6,900 nt of DNA from T3Sed10-241 sp036796255 (GTDB lineage Bacteria > Bacteroidota > Bacteroidia > Flavobacteriales_D > Cryomorphaceae), in assembly GCA_036796255.1 (NCBI GenBank), contig DAIRDH010000117.1, positions 1 through 6,900 of the forward strand, given 5' to 3'. A model generated the notes under the pieces. The model did not search any database. It was not told where the DNA came from and saw nothing but the letters and a program-made list of their open reading frames with translations. Made by a program: the position numbers and the translations under genes. The number at the start of each line of letters is the position of its first letter. Position 1 is the first letter of the stretch. Positions 1 to 5,367 of the stretch are shown here, piece after piece.

Positions 1-93
1 GAATTTTCGGTTTTTTTTGCCTTGGCCATGCCCGGTTTTGCAGCAGCACAGGGGTTCACCTCAGCTTTTTTAAGCTGCCAGAAGCCTGTTCGC

Positions 94-172
94 CACGAAT
101 ACACGAATGAGCGCGTATCTCATGAATAGGGTATGAATGATTTTATTCGTTTTTTTATTCGTGTGTATTCAT
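94..172. repeat. Imperfect inverted repeat of CACGAAT/ATTCGTG type
   Basis: The left arm at 94-110 reads CACGAATACACGAATGA, itself a near-tandem pair of CACGAAT units. Around 157-172 the complementary form ATTCGTGTGTATTCAT appears with a 2-base insertion, and another ATTCGT lies at 145-150. The two arms could pair across about 50 bases. Short degenerate elements of this look are common between bacterial genes, but I cannot assign a named family from the sequence alone. Confidence 0.45.
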
Positions 173-221
173 GCATTCCTGCCAGCCAACTATTGGCCGA
201 ACACGCCTGGGCGGCAGCGGC

Positions 222-319
222 CTTCCATTGTGCATGCAGTGAACATATCAGCGCCCTCGGCAATAGCCACACACATCACCTATCTCCATCCGATTCGCGC
301 CTTCTGCGCCATTCGCGGA
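222..319. repeat. Intergenic module, copy 1
   Basis: The copy opens with a roughly 50-bp core beginning CTTCCATTGTG at 222 and containing CAGTGAACA and ATCAGCGCC. After a less conserved spacer it ends in three units on a 9-base period: ATTCGCGCC (293-301), TTCTGCGCC (302-310) and ATTCGCGGA (311-319). The order and spacing match copy 2: core start to triplet start is 71 bases here and 70 there. It is non-coding as far as I can see, with function unknown. Confidence 0.55.
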
Positions 320-394
320 AACTCAACTCCACAGACTCCACACACCGCTCAATCCATGCCCTGCCTGGCCCTCGCGCAGCAGGTCGGCCGCAGG

Positions 395-491
395 CTTCCA
401 TTGTGAACGCAGTGAACACATCAGCGCCAGCAGCAAGGGCCACACAAATTATTAATCACATCTGATCTGCGACATCTGCGCAATCTGCGGG
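395..491. repeat. Intergenic module, copy 2
   Basis: The second copy lies 173 bases after the first. Its core begins CTTCCATTGTG at 395 and matches copy 1 at roughly four bases in five over about 50 bases, judged by eye. It ends in ATCTGCGAC (465-473), ATCTGCGCA (474-482) and ATCTGCGGG (483-491), again a 9-base period. A further isolated ATCTGCGCC at 534-542 may be a decayed third copy. Confidence 0.55.
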
Positions 492-549
492 AGCCAGATA
501 CCGACCAATCAGTGCCAACCCCGCCACGGCAGCATCTGCGCCATCCCTG

Positions 550-584
550 CCCGCCTGGCGCAGGTCATTGCATTGGCAGGCGGG
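550..584. terminator. GC-rich inverted repeat after the fibre gene
   Basis: CCCGCCTG (550-557) pairs perfectly with CAGGCGGG (577-584) around a 19-base loop. In the minus-strand transcript it begins 18 bases after the TAG stop of the fibre gene, the place expected for a 3' hairpin. No U-run follows it, so it is not a classic intrinsic terminator. It may instead protect the 3' end or be another intergenic repeat. Confidence 0.3.
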
Positions 585-602
585 TGCGGGAGCCTATATC
601 AC

Positions 603-2804
603 CTACCGGTACCCATGCGCCCTATCAATGGCAATCGCCCGCTCACGCTGCGCATTGGCAATATCCATGGCCTGGTCAATGATGGCGTCCAAGGCGGCCT
701 GATCGTTAAAAATATCTTTGTAAACCGGATGGCTATGCACGTCAATGCCCTGATCGAGCATTTGCGCTTTGACCATTTCCAAACCCATTTCAAACATCGA
801 CCGCTCCAGGGGCAGGTGCATCTCCTCGGCGGTGGGCATTTCGTTTTCGTACTTCTCCTCTTGCACAGCAGGAGCTGTAGCTCCTCCGCCCGGCTGCGCA
901 TTCTGCCTTCGCTCGGCATAGCCCGGAACCAATTCGGCCAGAACGCGGTGCATCTCATCGACTTCGCTGCGCAAAGCTTCAATTTCGTCTTGCTGGTTTT
1001 GTACCACTTGCACCAGGTCATTCCTGTTCATCCCGATGGCCACGTTTACATAACTGCTCAGCGCATCATCTGAGGCACTCCAGGCAGTTCCCACAATCCT
1101 GGGGTAATCTGCAATCTTCATATCGGCCGGAGCCACGGCTACCCCAAAGCCATCGCTGCCGCCGCTGGGCAGGATGTAATCGCCAATGCTCACCTTGCCT
1201 TTCACCTTCACCGGAACCTGCCCGAGGAAAGCCACTTTTTCGTAAAGGTGTGTTTCGCCTTCGGGTGGCATATTGCCCAACACTGCCGGCTTGAAGGAAA
1301 TCACCATCATCTGATCACCAAACTCCGTGTCCTTACTGATCTCCCCTGCGCGCACCGAAACGATGTCACCGTACGAGAGCTGTTCCGCAGCATTCGCCCG
1401 CTTCAACCACTCCGCATAATCAGCCGAACCCGATTCATAGGTCACACCCAAATTGCTGAATGCAAAAGCCTGATAGGCCGCAAGGTTGGCGATGGCCAGG
1501 GCCAAATTGGTGCCACTCGCCACATTGAGCGAAGGAATAGGCGCGGTAACGCAGGCGCCCAAGCCAGCGCACACGGTACTCGAGGTGGTAGCCCCAAGCA
1601 CATTCGCAGTGGCAACGGCAATACCGGCAGTGAGGTAGGCAGTTTCATAAATATAGGTAGACGATGAAGCCACCTCTCCGGAAGTTTGTCCCTCAATTCT
1701 TCCCACTGCGCTGTTCTGTCCATCAAAGAAAGTGATGAAATTATTGGAACCATTCGGGTTGTTGCTGTTTACCTTGATGGCCATTCCGCGGTTGCTGCCT
1801 TGCACGCGGAGCGGGTAGGAGTTAAAACTGTTCTCGCTTCCGCCCACATTGGCCGTGATGGTAACCTGTCCGTTGAGGTCAGTCGTGGCGTTGGCTGTCA
1901 ATTCTCCCAGCAGGCTTGTGTTGCCTTCTACCACCGTATTTCCTGCTACCTGCAAGTCCTGTTCAAGTGTGGTATTGCCTTCCACATCTAGGGTTCCGCT
2001 GAGTAAAGTGGGTTGCTGCTCATTCACATGAAGCGGCCCGTGTACCAGGGCGCTGTCCGCAAATGTGGATACAGCCTGCACGTGCAAAGTGTTGTTGAGC
2101 ACGGTCTCCCCATCCACCTCGAGCGAGCCACTCAGGCTGCTGGGACTTTGGTTCAGTACAGAAAGTGTATTGTTGAACGTGGCCGAGTCGCCCACATTGA
2201 GCGTTCCTTGCAGCTCACTCCAATCGGCCACCGTGATGGTGTTGAAATAAGTGTCGCCATCAAAAGTTGCAGTGCCCTGTACATTCAGCTCGCCGGTCAG
2301 CGTGCTGGGACTCTCATTGGCCACGGTAAAAGCGTCGTTGAGCACAGTTTCGCCTTCCACGGTAAGGCTGCCGTCGGCAAATACATCCCGGTGGTACACA
2401 TAAGGGACGAAGAGCAATTCCTGCCGGCTGAATTCTTCCAGCTCACCCCCCTCAATGCCCAGTTCCACGAGCAGCGTTTTGGAGCTGCCGTCCCAGTCAA
2501 TCACGTTAAAGGGTCCCGGGCTTTCCCCGGTCCGTTCTCCCTGCCCGATGATGAGGTTCACCATGCCATACTTATCGGTGGTGGCCTCATGCCTCTCCTG
2601 GTATTCCACCTGTTCAAATTGGTCGTATATGGTAAACCGCATGGCGATTTCACCCTCCGAAAGGTAATTTCCGGAAACGTTGACCCCCGGGATTTCCTGG
2701 GCCTGGTTGTTGATAATGACGGCCTGATAGCTCATGCCATCGGTTTGCGCTAAGCCGAGGAGGCTTGCAAGGACAAAAACTGCACTCAGGTAAATTCTTC
2801 TCAT
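603..2804 (-). CDS. Exported fibre-like surface protein with repeat shaft, hydrophobic cassette and DYAE (possibly peptidase-G2-like) domain
   Basis: This 733-residue protein has a signal peptide ending about residue 20 (LLGLAQ). Residues 24-137 form the N-terminal domain common in Bacteroidota tail-fibre-like proteins, starting SYQAV and ending VPYVYH. Residues 145-316 are G-x-L-x-V-x-G repeats suggesting a beta-rich shaft. Residues 325-376 carry PLRVQGSNRGMAIKV and GRIEGQTSGE. Residues 388-456 are strongly hydrophobic with Cys412 and Cys418. Residues 457-560 start with SADYAEWL, followed by PAVLGN and YEKVAFLGQVPVKV, a pattern recalling self-cleaving phage-fibre domains (peptidase G2 type). 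This is recognition by pattern, not proof. Residues 592-625 look like a coiled coil, followed by a Gly/Ala/Pro/Gln-rich linker and a helical tail. There is no T9SS sorting domain. It is last in the operon, its ATG 4 bases after the barrel gene. The nearby AAGG overlaps that stop and sits too close for normal spacing, so reinitiation is likely. A surface fibre or adhesin role is inferred. Confidence 0.85.
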   Translation of the reverse strand: MRRIYLSAVFVLASLLGLAQTDGMSYQAVIINNQAQEIPGVNVSGNYLSEGEIAMRFTIYDQFEQVEYQERHEATTDKYGMVNLIIGQGERTGESPGPFNVIDWDGSSKTLLVELGIEGGELEEFSRQELLFVPYVYHRDVFADGSLTVEGETVLNDAFTVANESPSTLTGELNVQGTATFDGDTYFNTITVADWSELQGTLNVGDSATFNNTLSVLNQSPSSLSGSLEVDGETVLNNTLHVQAVSTFADSALVHGPLHVNEQQPTLLSGTLDVEGNTTLEQDLQVAGNTVVEGNTSLLGELTANATTDLNGQVTITANVGGSENSFNSYPLRVQGSNRGMAIKVNSNNPNGSNNFITFFDGQNSAVGRIEGQTSGEVASSSTYIYETAYLTAGIAVATANVLGATTSSTVCAGLGACVTAPIPSLNVASGTNLALAIANLAAYQAFAFSNLGVTYESGSADYAEWLKRANAAEQLSYGDIVSVRAGEISKDTEFGDQMMVISFKPAVLGNMPPEGETHLYEKVAFLGQVPVKVKGKVSIGDYILPSGGSDGFGVAVAPADMKIADYPRIVGTAWSASDDALSSYVNVAIGMNRNDLVQVVQNQQDEIEALRSEVDEMHRVLAELVPGYAERRQNAQPGGGATAPAVQEEKYENEMPTAEEMHLPLERSMFEMGLEMVKAQMLDQGIDVHSHPVYKDIFNDQAALDAIIDQAMDIANAQRERAIAIDRAHGYR
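1857..2372 (-). repeat. Coding repeats of the fibre shaft
   Basis: This part of the fibre gene encodes residues 145-316, built of short units of the type G-[ST/E]-L-x-V-x-G-x-T-x-x-N. A longer motif recurs three times, FTVANESPSTLTG (159-171), LSVLNQSPSSLSG (214-226) and LHVNEQQPTLLSG (258-270), giving periods of 55 and 44 residues. The alternating polar and hydrophobic pattern suggests beta-helix or trimeric beta-fibre stacking. The repeats are diverged at the protein level, so recent slippage is unlikely. Confidence 0.65.
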
Positions 2805-2808
2805 GGCC

Positions 2809-3480
2809 TTATCTGTTCAATTTCCTTTTCATAAAATTCCTGGAGAAGCAATACTCACAAGTACCAAAACTCACGAGCAAGCCAATGGATATGGTCTGGG
2901 TATTGAGCTTGAGTTCCTCTGCACTGTCGCTGCGGCCCAGCGGAATACCTCGCCCATAGGTGTAACCCAAAGTCACCGCCACCTTGCTGTCGAGGCAATA
3001 ATTGACCCTTACACCGCCGCGCAGAAAAAGAAAGGGGCGGTCAAATTCCTCCACACCGCGCAGGTCGTAGACCTGTTGCGATATTTGCTGCGTTCCTGCA
3101 ATGAGAAACTGCGGTTCAGCCGCTCCGCGCAGCATCAGGGCAAACCTTCTCTTGCGCCATACATCGCCTTCCACGCCTACGCCTAGCCCCAGGTAGTTCA
3201 CATCCCAGGCATAGCTGTTGTTGTACACGGCATCGCTGCCTATCACGCTGTAGCGGTTAAAAAGCACCGCCCCCGTAACATGGATCTGCTTGTACACCGC
3301 CATCCTGAAACCTGCCTGGTAGCAGAGCTGGGCTTTGGAGAAGGTATTGTCAATACCCCTGCCTTCCGAATCCCGGTAGTCGAATTCCGTCGACACGCTA
3401 CCCGCCTCGACAAAGATTTGCTGTGCACCCGCAGCAACTGCGGTCGCAAGCATCAACGCAAGTAGTATTGAATTCTTCAT
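2809..3480 (-). CDS. Small outer-membrane beta-barrel protein
   Basis: The 223-residue product has a clear signal peptide (MKNSILLALMLATAVAAGAQ). The mature part has alternating hydrophobic strands separated by polar turns, for example AGFRMAVYK, YLGLGVGVEG, RFALMLRG, FLFLRGGVRV, VAVTLGYTYG and TISIGLLVSF. This fits an eight-stranded outer-membrane barrel of the small Bacteroidota type. The segment AGTQQISQQVYDLRGVEEFD (129-148) is the most distinctive loop. The last strand ends at Phe205, but the protein continues for 18 residues with a CEYC pair (208-211) and a basic end, which is unusual because such barrels normally finish on the aromatic residue. Its ATG overlaps the TGA of the upstream gene (ATGA at 3480-3477) with no usable Shine-Dalgarno site, so translation is probably coupled. 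A role as anchor or partner of the fibre protein is inferred from the operon only. Confidence 0.85.
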   Translation of the reverse strand: MKNSILLALMLATAVAAGAQQIFVEAGSVSTEFDYRDSEGRGIDNTFSKAQLCYQAGFRMAVYKQIHVTGAVLFNRYSVIGSDAVYNNSYAWDVNYLGLGVGVEGDVWRKRRFALMLRGAAEPQFLIAGTQQISQQVYDLRGVEEFDRPFLFLRGGVRVNYCLDSKVAVTLGYTYGRGIPLGRSDSAEELKLNTQTISIGLLVSFGTCEYCFSRNFMKRKLNR

Positions 3481-4010
3481 AAGTTCAGTTTTTGAATCCT
3501 TCCAGAAAATTGCTTCGTGCCCGCGACTATATGAATCAGGTACATTCCGGCCGCGGCCTGGGGAAGGTCAATGGCAATTTGCCTGGCTGCACCATAGCGC
3601 TTGCGCAAAATGGCCCTGCCACTGAGATCGTAGATTTCAACATCGATCTCCCCTTCAGGCTCTGCATCAAAGCGAATTTGAAACTGCCTGCCAAAAGGAT
3701 TGGGAAAAAGGCTGGCTTCTAAGTCTGTGTGTTCAGAAACGGCTGCAAGGACAAATTCAGGCTGAATAAAACCCTGCCGCAAGCTGTAATCCCCTGATTG
3801 AGACGTGCCGATCACACTGGCCTGCCCGATGCTTTGCTGAATGATGTATGACCGTCCCGCCACGCTGTACTCTCCAGAAGTTCCCGCAATGCCGGTAGTC
3901 TGCCGCCGCATCCCGAGCTCCTGCGCATGCATATCTGAACAGTGTACTGCGACCGCGAGCAACAGCAGTACGATGCGGTAAATCAGGTGTTTCGGCGGTG
4001 ATTGGTTCAT
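3477..4010 (-). CDS. Small T9SS type A sorting-domain protein
   Basis: This 177-residue protein heads the operon. Its signal peptide has a basic n-region (KHLIYR), a Leu/Val/Ala core and a likely cut after DMHAQ (residue 30). Residues 31-84 are a short domain with two related halves, GEYSVAGRSYIIQQSIGQAS and GDYSLRQGFIQP. This SIGQ...RQGF.QP pattern is typical of small Bacteroidota T9SS proteins. Residues 97-177 are the sorting domain, with LFPNPF (101-106), VEIYDLSGR (124-132), AAGMYLIHI (153-161) and a final GRIQKLNL. In the known pathway this domain directs export through the outer membrane and is removed or used for surface attachment. The start is firm: an in-frame TAA lies 12 bases upstream of the ATG, with no alternative start between. 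The mature cargo is only about 55-65 residues, so a structural or accessory role is likelier than catalysis. Confidence 0.88.
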   Translation of the reverse strand: MNQSPPKHLIYRIVLLLLAVAVHCSDMHAQELGMRRQTTGIAGTSGEYSVAGRSYIIQQSIGQASVIGTSQSGDYSLRQGFIQPEFVLAAVSEHTDLEASLFPNPFGRQFQIRFDAEPEGEIDVEIYDLSGRAILRKRYGAARQIAIDLPQAAAGMYLIHIVAGTKQFSGRIQKLNL

Positions 4011-4017
4011 GGTAGCA

Positions 4018-4049
4018 CAAACTTAGCCCTATGGCGCAGCAGCGCCAAA
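4018..4049 (-). promoter_or_regulatory. Bacteroidota-type promoter for the three-gene operon
   Basis: On the minus strand TTTG (4049-4046) is followed after 20 bases by TAAGTTTG (4025-4018), an exact fit to the known Bacteroidota pattern of a TTTG-type -33 element and a TAnnTTTG -7 element. The last base of the -7 element is only 7 bases before the ATG at 4010, so transcription should start at or just before the start codon. Confidence 0.6.
4032..4047. promoter_or_regulatory. Inverted repeat inside the promoter spacer
   Basis: TGGCGC (4032-4037) and GCGCCA (4042-4047) form perfect 6-bp arms around AGCA. The repeat fills the right half of the spacer between the -33 and -7 elements and touches the -33 element. 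That position would suit a repressor operator. No regulator is visible in the window. Confidence 0.4.
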
Positions 4050-4055
4050 ATTCAG

Positions 4056-4075
4056 AGGTAGACAAAAGGTAGACA
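4056..4075. promoter_or_regulatory. Two 9-bp direct repeats with 11-bp period
   Basis: AGGTAGACA occurs at 4056-4064 and again, identically, at 4067-4075, with AA between. On the operon's coding strand it reads TGTCTACCT twice. The 11-base period places both copies on the same helix face, and the pair ends 6 bases upstream of the -33 element. This is the geometry used by OmpR/PhoB-type response regulators, so an activator site is a reasonable inference. Confidence 0.45.
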
Positions 4076-4193
4076 CAGGACAACTTCTGGCCTCACAGCA
4101 CCTCAATTCACGCGCATTGCCTTCCATGAAACCTTTTGTTGCGCTTCGGTCACCGGCTCGAGCATTGTAATAAGCCTTCCGGTAACATATACT

Positions 4194-4240
4194 TTTCAGC
4201 GCTGAAAGCGTGTTTTTCGGAGAGCGCTGCGTGTTTTTTT
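4194..4240. repeat. 14-bp palindrome and repeated AGCGCTG...CGTGTTTTT segments
   Basis: TTTCAGCGCTGAAA at 4194-4207 is a perfect palindrome. AGCGCTG followed by CGTGTTTTT occurs twice: 4198-4217 with AAAG inserted, and 4223-4240 without it and with a longer T-run. The first copy can also fold as CGCT-GAA-AGCG before TGTTTTT, a minimal terminator-like shape on the plus strand. No gene is visible that it would terminate. Confidence 0.35.
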
Positions 4241-4280
4241 CACCACTTGACGATTCCCTTGTAGGCCTTTTTTCCAGGAA

Positions 4281-4292
4281 AATGTATACATT
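4281..4292. promoter_or_regulatory. 12-bp perfect palindrome
   Basis: AATGTATACATT is self-complementary over all 12 bases. It lies 103 bases upstream of the plus-strand start codon. It could be a dimeric regulator site, but AT-rich palindromes of this length also arise by chance, so confidence is low. Confidence 0.25.
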
Positions 4293-4341
4293 GAGGCCGA
4301 GGGACAGATGATGGCAAGCAAGTCTCATCGCTGTCCTTCCA

Positions 4342-4367
4342 TTTTTGCGTAAGCGGACTTACAAAAA
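4342..4367 (+). promoter_or_regulatory. Hairpin upstream of the plus-strand T9SS gene
   Basis: GTAAG (4349-4353) pairs with CTTAC (4358-4362) around CGGA. A flanking TTTTT (4342-4346) and AAAAA (4363-4367) can extend the stem past a 2-base GC bulge. It ends 28 bases before the ATG. The T-run is on the 5' side, so it is not a terminator; a leader structure or operator is possible. Confidence 0.3.
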
Positions 4368-4395
4368 CGATGAAACCCCTTTAAACCAAGCCGCC

Positions 4396-5367
4396 ATGAA
4401 ATCTACTACATACCTGGCCAAATCCATTTCAATTTTTACTTTCAGCATCATCAGCCTTGCTGCATGCGCACAAGATTTCACCTGGTTCGACGATGGGCAT
4501 GAATGGTATTACCGCGTGGATTGCATGAACGACCCTGCATGTGGCTATGTCCAGTATCAGGTGCTCGGCGATACCCTCCTTGCCGATGAGGTGGGCCGGG
4601 TGCTGCAAAAAACCAGCCTCGAGGAAGGACAAACGACCGTGATCTTGCCTGTGATTTTGCGTCAAGCCAATGACACGGTATTCAGGTACAGTCCCGAAGC
4701 CGGGCGGTGGCATATGCTTTATGACATGGCCGCTGAGCCCGGCGATGTGTGGAATATACAAAGCGATGAGGAATACTTGGGCTATGGATTGATTGAGTCG
4801 GACGAGTTGCTCTTTCGTGTTGTAGTTGATTCTGTAGCCACCGTCATGATAAGCGGTGAATCGCGTCGTGCGGTGTATACCTCCGCTTGGACCGATGGCA
4901 ACATTGGAAGCGATTTCCATTTTGGCTACGGGGGCATTATTCTTGAAGGCATAGGGCCTGCCGGAAGTGCACGCGGTCAGTATGGCCAATCTACCACGGA
5001 ACTTATCATCTCGCATCCGGCCATGTTTCAGTGCTTTATCAGCAATGGTGAGCTATTGCTAGGCAGCGCTGAGTCGCCCTGCATTACGATGAGCACCAGT
5101 AGCCATGAAGCCCAGACGCGTCATTTTCTTCTTTTCCCCAATCCCGCCCGGGGTCAGTTTGGCATAAGCGCAACCGAGGGTCAGGCACTGCTGCAGAGCG
5201 CTGCGCTTATCGATATGCAGGGCTGCACTGTTCGCGCATGGGGCACAGCAGACATAGCGCAAGGCACACAGCAAACTTTTGATGTGGGCGGCCTCCCTTC
5301 CGGAATTTACCTGCTTCAGCTTTCCAGCGACAGGGGAATGGACACCCATAAACTCATACTCGAATAG
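4396..5367 (+). CDS. T9SS type A sorting-domain protein of unknown function
   Basis: The product is 323 residues from the ATG at 4396. An in-frame TTG at 4345 would add 17 polar residues ahead of a good signal peptide, so I chose the ATG. The signal peptide (about 1-26) ends SLAACAQ. This can be read either as a signal peptidase I site after Gln26 or as a lipobox LAAC with Cys24 lipidated. Residues 27-230 resemble a family of Bacteroidota secreted proteins with W-Y near the start, a short V-x-GDT motif (LGDT, 57-60), a LYDM...PGDVW stretch (108-119), ILEGIGPAG (182-190) and a late FQCFISNGELL (211-221); no function is known to me. Residues 241-323 are the sorting domain, with LFPNPARG (246-253), LIDMQG (271-276), LPSGIYLLQL (300-309) and HKLILE. 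It converges on the Kelch gene, 15 bases apart. Confidence 0.83.
   Translation: MKSTTYLAKSISIFTFSIISLAACAQDFTWFDDGHEWYYRVDCMNDPACGYVQYQVLGDTLLADEVGRVLQKTSLEEGQTTVILPVILRQANDTVFRYSPEAGRWHMLYDMAAEPGDVWNIQSDEEYLGYGLIESDELLFRVVVDSVATVMISGESRRAVYTSAWTDGNIGSDFHFGYGGIILEGIGPAGSARGQYGQSTTELIISHPAMFQCFISNGELLLGSAESPCITMSTSSHEAQTRHFLLFPNPARGQFGISATEGQALLQSAALIDMQGCTVRAWGTADIAQGTQQTFDVGGLPSGIYLLQLSSDRGMDTHKLILE

Larger units (their letters stand above)
1..602. other. Left intergenic region, repeat-rich, no confident gene
   Basis: I see no convincing gene here. The ATG-less or short open frames over 133-465 have low-complexity, His/Ser/Ala-rich translations with no family resemblance and run through repeats. 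The stretch holds a perfect 6-bp hairpin with a T4 loop (CAGCTT/AAGCTG, 62-77), a region of CACGAAT-type inverted repeats (94-172), a duplicated module (222-319 and 395-491), and a GC-rich inverted repeat (550-584) just after the stop of the minus-strand operon. At the extreme left, a minus-strand ATG at 29-27 opens a frame reading MAKAKKTEN off the window edge. That is a plausible lysine-rich protein start, but nine codons are too few to call a gene. Confidence 0.7.
4011..4395. other. Divergent intergenic region
   Basis: This 385-base gap separates the minus-strand operon from the plus-strand gene at 4396. It holds the operon promoter (4018-4049) and direct repeats (4056-4075) at the left, a 14-bp palindrome and T-rich repeated segments (4194-4240) in the middle, and a 12-bp palindrome (4281-4292) and a hairpin (4342-4367) at the right. 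For the plus-strand gene I find only a weak -7-like match, CATTTTTG at 4340-4347, with no matching -33 element. A 99-codon minus frame over 4029-4328 has no signal peptide or family resemblance and would cover the promoter, so I do not call it. Confidence 0.7.

Noticed and set aside
1..29. Minus-strand ATG with frame MAKAKKTEN running off the left edge
   Set aside because: It is plausible as a lysine-rich protein start, but nine codons cannot support a gene call. An opposing plus frame over 1-129 with a signal-like hydrophobic stretch is equally open.
133..465. Overlapping plus-strand open frames in the left intergenic region
   Set aside because: They translate the duplicated repeat module in two frames and give low-complexity His/Ala/Ser-rich sequence, as expected for non-coding repeats.
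94..491. CRISPR array
   Set aside because: The repeated units are 7-9 bases or one diverged pair of about 98 bases. There are no regular 25-40-base repeats separated by unique spacers, and no cas gene is present.
573..1073. A 166-codon plus-strand open frame opposite the end of the fibre gene
   Set aside because: It overlaps conserved C-terminal coding sequence on the other strand and has no recognisable domain or convincing signal peptide.
2013..2753. A 246-codon plus-strand open frame opposite the fibre gene
   Set aside because: It is the antisense shadow of the repeat shaft and N-terminal domain of the fibre gene, which has a signal peptide, recognisable domains and an operon context. 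The antisense translation has no family features.
4029..4328. A 99-codon minus-strand open frame with an ATG in the divergent gap
   Set aside because: There is no signal peptide or family resemblance, the composition is Cys/Arg/Ser-rich, and it would run through the operon promoter and both repeat elements. It remains possible but unsupported.
4429..5016. A 195-codon minus-strand open frame opposite the plus-strand T9SS gene
   Set aside because: It lies entirely inside a gene with a signal peptide and sorting domain, and its translation resembles no family.
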